From: Anaerofustis sp.
GTDB taxonomy: Bacteria; Bacillota; Clostridia; Eubacteriales; Anaerofustaceae
Direction of reading: 5' to 3'
DNA length: 8,822 nt
Assembly (NCBI RefSeq): GCF_019420015.1
Contig: NZ_JAHZIA010000061.1
Location: 1-8,822 of the forward strand
Positions 6,322-8,822 of this stretch are shown in pieces. Under the pieces are notes generated by a model. It searched no databases. It saw only the letters and a list, made by a program, of their open reading frames with translations, and had not been told where the DNA came from. How positions within the stretch are numbered: the first letter of the stretch is position 1; the number at the start of each line of letters is the position of its first letter. The position numbers and the translations under genes were made by a program.

Positions 6322-6675
6322 TTAAAATATTTTTTTTAGTGTTTTTATAAATTCTTCTCGCTCTGTTGCAGATAATGCTAAATAATTTTTTAAAATTTCC
6401 ATTTCGGTATCATTAAGGTTATATTGTACAATTAGTTCATCAAGTATTCCAATTGGTTTAGGTAAAAACATATCGTTTTTTTCATCGTCCATTAACCAAG
6501 GTCTATTTACATTAAATTCTCTACAAATTGCCATAATAACTTGTTCACTGGGGATTCGGCGATTGTTTTCATATGAACACACTGCTGATTCAGTTATTCC
6601 TAATTTTTTACCAAATTCAGATTGGCTTAAATTAAGTGTTTTTCTTAGCAACTTTATTCTTTCACCTAAAATCAT
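6322..6675 (-). CDS. XRE-family regulator A
   Basis: ATG 6675 is preceded by AAAGGAGGTGA, an almost perfect ribosome binding site, so the longer open frame upstream is not used. The product has 117 residues. Residues 3-58 are a lambda-repressor-like HTH: ERIKLLRKTLNLSQSEFGKKLGI, then recognition helix TESAVCSYENNRRIP, then AICREFNVNRPWL. A VNRPWL-x(8)-MF linker is typical of Clostridia XRE proteins. Residues about 77-117 form a C-terminal helical segment (LDELIVQYNLNDTEMEILKN, then YLALSATEREEF) shared with regulators B and C. It is probably a dimeric repressor of the divergent promoter at 6748 and of its own gene, with a palindrome over its own -10. Confidence 0.88.
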   Translation of the reverse strand: MILGERIKLLRKTLNLSQSEFGKKLGITESAVCSYENNRRIPSEQVIMAICREFNVNRPWLMDDEKNDMFLPKPIGILDELIVQYNLNDTEMEILKNYLALSATEREEFIKTLKKIF

Positions 6676-6695
6676 ATTGTCACCTCCTTTAATTA

Positions 6696-6729
6696 ATGTT
6701 ATTATAACATATTTTCTGTACTCAGTCAA
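6696..6729 (-). promoter_or_regulatory. Promoter of XRE A with a palindromic operator over the -10
   Basis: Reading on -, the -35 is TTGACT (6724-6729) and the -10 is TATAAT (6701-6706), spacer 17. The perfect palindrome ATGTTAT-T-ATAACAT (6696-6710) covers the -10 and is a likely autoregulatory operator. Its half-site ATAACAT recurs at the operators of XRE B. Confidence 0.75.
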
Positions 6730-6743
6730 GTTTTTTTAAAAAA

Positions 6744-6776
6744 GCACTTGACAAACTGAACAAAGTGCATTATAAT
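6744..6776 (+). promoter_or_regulatory. Consensus promoter of the 46- and 61-codon genes, with inverted repeat
   Basis: TTGACA (6748-6753), a 17-base spacer and TATAAT (6771-6776) form a perfect sigma-A consensus. GCACTT (6744-6749) and AAGTGC (6763-6768) form an inverted repeat covering the -35 and spacer, a possible repressor site. Such a strong promoter usually needs repression. It lies back-to-back with the XRE A promoter; the two -35 boxes are 18 bases apart. Confidence 0.8.
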
Positions 6777-6808
6777 ATGAACATAGTTTAGAAATCGAGG
6801 TGAAAAAC

Positions 6809-6949
6809 ATGAAAGACAAGATGAATAATTTTGAAAGTGCTATTGAGTTACTCGAAACATTAAAGACAATGACAAGTGATGAACAGAAGCTTGCCCTTAT
6901 GCTTATTAAGGGTTATTCAGCAGGTGTAAGTAGTAAAAATTCAACATAA
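6809..6949 (+). CDS. 46-residue small helical protein, KGYSAG family (copy 1)
   Basis: ATG 6809 has AGGTGA 6 bases upstream and follows a consensus promoter. The product has 46 residues: SAIELLETLKTMTSDEQKLA, then LMLIKGYSAGV and a short polar tail. It is mainly helical and soluble. The segment LMLIKGYSAG is shared with the gene at 7953 (FMLIKGYSAG), and 28 bases are identical between them. A looser version, LMMIQGASM, is in the gene at 6981. The L-x-x-L-x(4)-[DE]-[KE]-Q pattern resembles the C-terminal segment of the neighbouring XRE proteins. I infer a partner or antagonist of an XRE repressor; no function is established. It is the first gene of a two-gene unit, 31 bases before the next. 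Confidence 0.75.
   Translation: MKDKMNNFESAIELLETLKTMTSDEQKLALMLIKGYSAGVSSKNST
6897..6924 (+). repeat. 28-base direct repeat, copy 1
   Basis: Identical to 8029-8056. It begins TTATGCTTATTAAGGG and encodes MLIKGYSAG in both small genes. The sequences on either side differ, pointing to duplication followed by divergence, or to local gene conversion. Confidence 0.85.
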
Positions 6950-6980
6950 AATGGCTTTGAACAGAGAGGAGGATAAGTGA

Positions 6981-7166
6981 ATGAAACGAATTACGGAGAG
7001 CCAACGAAACGAAGCTGTAAACCTTATAAAACTGATTCAAAAACTTAGTAAACCTGAACAAATGGGTGTTTTAATGATGATACAAGGTGCGAGTATGATA
7101 AAAGGGACAACTCTTAGTTGTCCCCATTCTGAACCTCCTGCACCGACTTTTGAAGAAACTCCATAA
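6981..7166 (+). CDS. 61-residue small protein, KGYSAG-related, with antisense tail
   Basis: ATG 6981 has AGAGGAGG 8 bases upstream. The product has 61 residues. Residues about 12-41 (NLIKLIQKLSKPEQMGVLMM, then IQGASMIKG) match the pattern of the 46-residue proteins. Residues 42-61 are a Pro/Thr/Glu-rich tail (SCPHSEPPAPTFEETP). The last 53 bases overlap the end of the convergent XRE B gene, so the tail is antisense to XRE B codons and crosses XRE B's terminator hairpin. The tail may be poorly conserved extra sequence. Transcription of this gene should make RNA antisense to XRE B. Confidence 0.65.
   Translation: MKRITESQRNEAVNLIKLIQKLSKPEQMGVLMMIQGASMIKGTTLSCPHSEPPAPTFEETP
7100..7124 (-). terminator. 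Terminator of XRE B formed by its own last codons
   Basis: The arms GGGACAAC (7104-7111) and GTTGTCCC (7117-7124) are perfect, loop of 5. On the - strand the hairpin is followed by TTTTATC. The stop codon of XRE B (TAA, 7114-7116) lies in the loop and the last codons (GGG GAC AAC) make the first arm. On + there is no T-run, so the opposing small gene is read through. Confidence 0.75.
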
Positions 7167-7467
7167 AATCTTTACGCAGATTATCGGGTAGTTCAAGGTA
7201 TTCCTCAAGTATTTTCTTTTCAAGAGTAGACATATTAAACTCGCCGACCAGTTGGTCTATTGTGTCGGATTCACCTATTTCCCTACCAAGCAGGTAGTCA
7301 ATGGTGACACCGAACATATCAGCAATTCTACAAAGAAGTTCTTGTTTAGGTTCGCTAACCCCTTGCTCATATGTTTGCCAAGCTCTTAGAGTAATTCCTA
7401 ATGTATCTGCACATTGCTTTTGTGTTATTCCTTTATGTTCTCTAACATATTTAATGTTATTTTTCAA
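7114..7467 (-). CDS. XRE-family regulator B
   Basis: I prefer TTG 7467 as start because GAGGTG ends 6 bases upstream; the in-frame GTG at 7476 is part of that ribosome binding site. The product has 117 residues (120 from GTG). Residues 1-60 are an XRE HTH: IKYVREHKGITQKQCADTLG, then ITLRAWQTYEQGVSEP, then IADMFGVTIDYLLG, a close match to the Cro/CI-type fold. Residues about 68-107 are the C-terminal segment shared with A and C (IDQLVGEFNMSTLEKKILEE, then YLELPDNLRKDF). Palindromic sites at 7492-7516 and 7613-7631 flank the divergent control region and are likely operators. Its 3' end overlaps the opposing 61-codon gene. Confidence 0.85.
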   Translation of the reverse strand: MKNNIKYVREHKGITQKQCADTLGITLRAWQTYEQGVSEPKQELLCRIADMFGVTIDYLLGREIGESDTIDQLVGEFNMSTLEKKILEEYLELPDNLRKDFMEFLQKSVQEVQNGDN

Positions 7468-7491
7468 ATTTAACACCTCAATTCACTTTCG

Positions 7492-7533
7492 TTATGTTAC
7501 TAATAGAATAACATAAATTACGATAGTAGTCAA
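7492..7533 (-). promoter_or_regulatory. Promoter and putative operator of XRE B
   Basis: Reading on -, the -35 is TTGACT (7528-7533) and the -10 is TATTCT (7505-7510), spacer 17. Inverted half-sites TTATGTTA (7492-7499) and TAACATAA (7509-7516), 9 bases apart, flank and overlap the -10. The same 8-mers form the perfect palindrome at 7613-7631. Confidence 0.7.
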
Positions 7534-7612
7534 GTGAAAGTAACGAAATTTATTCAAAAATAACATTATTTATGCAAATTGCACGAAAAAGGATATAAGA
7601 TTTGTAATATCA

Positions 7613-7631
7613 ATAACATAAATTATGTTAT
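7613..7631. promoter_or_regulatory. Perfect palindrome, putative XRE B operator
   Basis: ATAACATAA-A-TTATGTTAT, 9-base arms with a one-base centre, ending 7 bases before the -35 of the + promoter at 7639. It repeats the half-sites found at XRE B's own promoter, so one protein probably binds both. Confidence 0.7.
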
Positions 7632-7638
7632 GAAAATG

Positions 7639-7667
7639 TTGACAAGTAACAAGAATTATGATATTAT
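7639..7667 (+). promoter_or_regulatory. Promoter of the 39- and 46-codon genes of unit B
   Basis: TTGACA (7639-7644), a 17-base spacer and TATTAT (7662-7667). The leader to the ATG at 7728 is about 55 bases. The B-type palindrome lies just upstream. Confidence 0.75.
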
Positions 7668-7727
7668 ATAATCACAGCAAGGGAAACTGAACTGAATAAG
7701 ACGGCAAGTGTCAGAAAGGAGAACGAA

Positions 7728-7847
7728 ATGGACGAAATGAACAGCTTTGAACTTGAAACATTCTTAAAGATGATTCTTGAAATCCTGAACGGATGTAAAG
7801 ACATAGAAGAAGCAAGAGAAAAAATAAAAGCCTTGCTGGAAAGGTAA
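7728..7847 (+). CDS. 39-residue small acidic helical protein
   Basis: ATG 7728 has AAAGGAG about 6 bases upstream. The product is MDEMNSFELETFLKMILEIL followed by NGCKDIEEAREKIKALLER, two amphipathic helices with a short turn (NGCKD). There is no membrane span. The F-L-x-x-I-L-E-I-L then D-I-E-E-A-x-x-K-I pattern recurs, as far as I recall, in small Clostridia proteins beside phage-type regulators; function unknown. It is the first gene of unit B, and its last codons form one arm of a hairpin. A transcription terminator-like hairpin separates it from the next small gene. Confidence 0.7.
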   Translation: MDEMNSFELETFLKMILEILNGCKDIEEAREKIKALLER

Positions 7848-7864
7848 CAACAACCCAGCAAGGC
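7830..7864 (+). other. Hairpin spanning the stop codon of the 39-codon gene
   Basis: There are perfect arms GCCTTGCTGG (7830-7839) and CCAGCAAGGC (7855-7864) with the stop codon in the loop. No T-run follows, so it is not a classical terminator. It may stabilise the RNA or couple translation to the next hairpin. Confidence 0.6.
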
Positions 7865-7874
7865 AAACAACAAA

Positions 7875-7916
7875 AAAGATGAGGCGGTACTTGCCGCCGC
7901 CAAATCTTTATTTATT
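7875..7916 (+). terminator. Terminator or attenuator between the two small genes of unit B
   Basis: AAAGAT (7875-7880) pairs with ATCTTT (7904-7909) and GGCGG (7883-7887) with CCGCC (7897-7901), separated by a 2x2 mismatch. The hairpin is followed by ATTTATT. It is unusually GC-rich for this region. It could end most transcripts after the 39-codon gene and let only some reach the 46-codon gene. Confidence 0.6.
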
Positions 7917-7952
7917 AAACCATAACGGCAAGAGAAAGTCAAGAGGTTGATT

Positions 7953-8093
7953 ATGAAAAATAATGAAATTAAGCGTTTTATCCATTTATTGCAGACCTTG
8001 AATAAGGACAAACAAAAAGAATTGTACTTTATGCTTATTAAGGGTTATTCAGCAGGCATTAAGGTTAAAAATGCTAATGTAGGAACAGTTTAA
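7953..8093 (+). CDS. 46-residue small helical protein, KGYSAG family (copy 2)
   Basis: ATG 7953 has AGAGG about 7 bases upstream. The product has 46 residues: NNEIKRFIHLLQTLNKDKQK, then ELYFMLIKGYSAGIKVKN and a short tail. It has the same length as copy 1 at 6809 and the same MLIKGYSAG core with 28 identical bases. The surrounding residues differ strongly, so the core is probably the functional part. LLQTLNKDKQKEL resembles YLQLEPDKREIF in the C-terminus of the convergent XRE C. It is the last gene of unit B, 26 bases from the end of XRE C on the other strand, with no terminator between them. Confidence 0.75.
   Translation: MKNNEIKRFIHLLQTLNKDKQKELYFMLIKGYSAGIKVKNANVGTV
8029..8056 (+). repeat. 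28-base direct repeat, copy 2
   Basis: Identical to 6897-6924 and in the same coding phase (MLIKGYSAG). Confidence 0.85.
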
Positions 8094-8119
8094 TAATAAA
8101 AGTATCTAACAAATTGTAA

Positions 8120-8479
8120 TTATTTATTTAAAATGTTTTTAAAGTATTCTTTGAATATTTCTCTTTTGTCGGGTTCAAGTTGTAAATAATTTTTGATAAT
8201 ATTAATATCTGTTTTGTCAAGGTTATATTTTTTTGCAAATTCATCAATAATCACATTCTCGTTATTATCAAATATTTCTCCTTGTTCTTGTGTAATCCAT
8301 GCGTAATTAACATGATATTCTTTACAAACTTGCTGAATAAATAATTCTTTAGGTTTGACTTTCTTTTGTTCGATATTTTTAATAACACCAATAGTTACAC
8401 CTACACGCAAACCAAATTCAGTTTGTGAAAGTTTTAGTTTGTCTTTTCGTAAATATCTAAATCTTTCATATATATCCAT
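8120..8479 (-). CDS. XRE-family regulator C
   Basis: I chose ATG 8479 because AGGAGGTGA lies about 6 bases upstream; the GTG at 8488 is inside that site. The product has 119 residues. Residues 1-60 are the HTH: YERFRYLRKDKLKLSQTEFG, then LRVGVTIGVIKNIEQKKVKP, then VCKEYHVNYAWI. The recognition-helix part is less typical than in A and B. The VNYAWI-x(6)-GEIF linker matches A's type. Residues about 78-117 carry the shared C-terminal segment (IDEFAKKYNLDKTDINIIKN, then YLQLEPDKREIF). A 23-base perfect palindrome overlaps its -35 box and is the likely operator. A and C look closer to each other than to B. Confidence 0.85.
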   Translation of the reverse strand: MDIYERFRYLRKDKLKLSQTEFGLRVGVTIGVIKNIEQKKVKPKELFIQQVCKEYHVNYAWITQEQGEIFDNNENVIIDEFAKKYNLDKTDINIIKNYLQLEPDKREIFKEYFKNILNK

Positions 8480-8505
8480 GGTTGTCACCTCCTGATTTTA
8501 TAATT

Positions 8506-8534
8506 ATTATATCATTTTTATAATGGATTGACAA
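8506..8534 (-). promoter_or_regulatory. Promoter of XRE C
   Basis: Reading on -, the -35 is TTGTCA (8529-8534) and the -10 is TATAAT (8506-8511), spacer 17. The -35 lies in the centre of a palindrome. Confidence 0.75.
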
Positions 8535-8542
8535 TCCATTAT
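8520..8542. promoter_or_regulatory. 23-base perfect palindrome, putative XRE C operator
   Basis: The arms ATAATGGATTG (8520-8530) and CAATCCATTAT (8532-8542) flank a central A. It contains the - strand -35 (TTGTCA) and, on +, a TTGACA (8528-8533) pointing to the 36-codon gene, though no clear -10 follows at 16-18 bases. One bound dimer could control both directions. Confidence 0.75.
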
Positions 8543-8575
8543 TTTTAAAAACAGATTAAAGAAGGATGTGGCAAT

Positions 8576-8686
8576 ATGAACGAGTACAGTTGTGAAAGTT
8601 TAAAAGAAGTTATTTTTGGTGTTGCACTTCTTATTTTTTATACGCAATTAACACCTCGTAAGTATTTTATCCTCACGAGGTGTTGA
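8576..8686 (+). CDS. 36-residue small hydrophobic protein
   Basis: ATG 8576 has AAGAAGGA about 8 bases upstream. The product is MNEYSCESLKEVIFGVALLI followed by FYTQLTPRKYFILTRC. Residues about 11-25 (EVIFGVALLIFYTQL) are hydrophobic enough to insert in the membrane. It occupies the same position relative to XRE C as the helical small proteins do relative to A and B, but is unrelated to them by pattern. Its last 12 codons overlap a terminator hairpin, so the C-terminus may be a by-product or the gene may be truncated. It could be a small membrane toxin or signal peptide; evidence is thin. Confidence 0.45.
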   Translation: MNEYSCESLKEVIFGVALLIFYTQLTPRKYFILTRC

Positions 8687-8700
8687 CTATCATTCTTAAT
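8650..8700 (+). terminator. Terminator-like hairpin at the end of the 36-codon gene
   Basis: Perfect 10-base arms AACACCTCGT (8650-8659) and ACGAGGTGTT (8675-8684), loop of 15. The T-richness after it on + is modest (CATTCTTAATATTTTTG). It lies between two converging genes. Confidence 0.6.
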
Positions 8701-8822
8701 ATTTTTGTGGTGGTGCGTTTGCAAATTTATCCTCTGAGAGTTCGACGACCTCTATTGGTTTGTCGGTGTCGCTTCGTGCTGCTCTGACTGCTGTTTGTGT
8801 ATGTACTTCTTGTTTGTCCAAT
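8696..8822 (-). CDS. C-terminal end of a probable regulator (partial)
   Basis: Only the last 41 codons are in the window, reading in from the right edge. They give LDKQEVHTQTAVRAARSDTD, then KPIEVVELSEDKFANAPPQK-Y and TAA. A-V-R-A-A-R-S followed by a P-x-x-V stretch and an A-P near the end resembles C-terminal tails of some Clostridia XRE repressors, from memory only. Base composition is richer in GC than the neighbours. It converges on the 36-codon gene with 9 bases between stops and would continue the alternating layout of the region. The coding nature is clear from composition; the family is a guess. Confidence 0.5.
   Translation of the reverse strand, partial: LDKQEVHTQTAVRAARSDTDKPIEVVELSEDKFANAPPQKY

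Noticed and set aside
7301..7516. 71-codon frame on +
   Set aside because: Shadow of XRE B; it has no binding site and no coherent pattern.
7664..8011. 115-codon frame on the - strand
   Set aside because: It is the antisense shadow of two small + genes that have their own promoter and ribosome binding sites; no binding site precedes its start.

Overview
The window comes from an AT-rich, low-GC Gram-positive bacterium, most likely a member of the Clostridia. The evidence is strong AGGAGG-type ribosome binding sites, sigma-A promoters with 17-base spacers, and regulator and small-protein types common in that group. No housekeeping gene, tRNA, rRNA, transposase, integrase or CRISPR array is visible. 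The content looks like an accessory region, such as an integrated element or genomic island.

Left part (about 1-3810, all +): an operon-like series of four closely spaced genes. They are a PIN-like nuclease with two C-terminal membrane segments (its 5' end is cut off by the window), a 114-residue double-HTH protein, a 198-residue cytoplasmic protein with an HTH-like N-terminus and BspA-type leucine-rich repeats, and an unrecognised protein. The last gene is interrupted by a one-base frameshift in an A-run; its displaced C-terminus, containing W-x-V-R-G-Y-Y, is readable in the next frame. A strong rho-independent terminator closes the group.

Middle (3810-6000): a mostly gene-free stretch holds a decayed HicB antitoxin. 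Two genes on the - strand follow: an orphan LytTR-type response regulator, and a single-pass membrane protein with an acidic cytoplasmic-type tail and a cysteine-rich domain.

Right part (6000-8822): a chain of divergent and convergent units. Three small XRE regulators on the - strand alternate with clusters of very small genes (36-61 codons) on the + strand. A fourth - strand gene, probably also a regulator, runs off the right edge. The first small + gene has a LexA (SOS) box inside its promoter. Two of the small proteins share a 28-base identical DNA segment, and a third is related by pattern. The three XRE proteins share a C-terminal helical segment that resembles these small proteins. Palindromes at the divergent promoters are likely operators, and two units share the half-site ATAACAT. 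I infer a serial array of small genetic switches, possibly repressor/antirepressor or repressor/effector pairs, at least one of them linked to DNA damage. Function is not proven by sequence alone.
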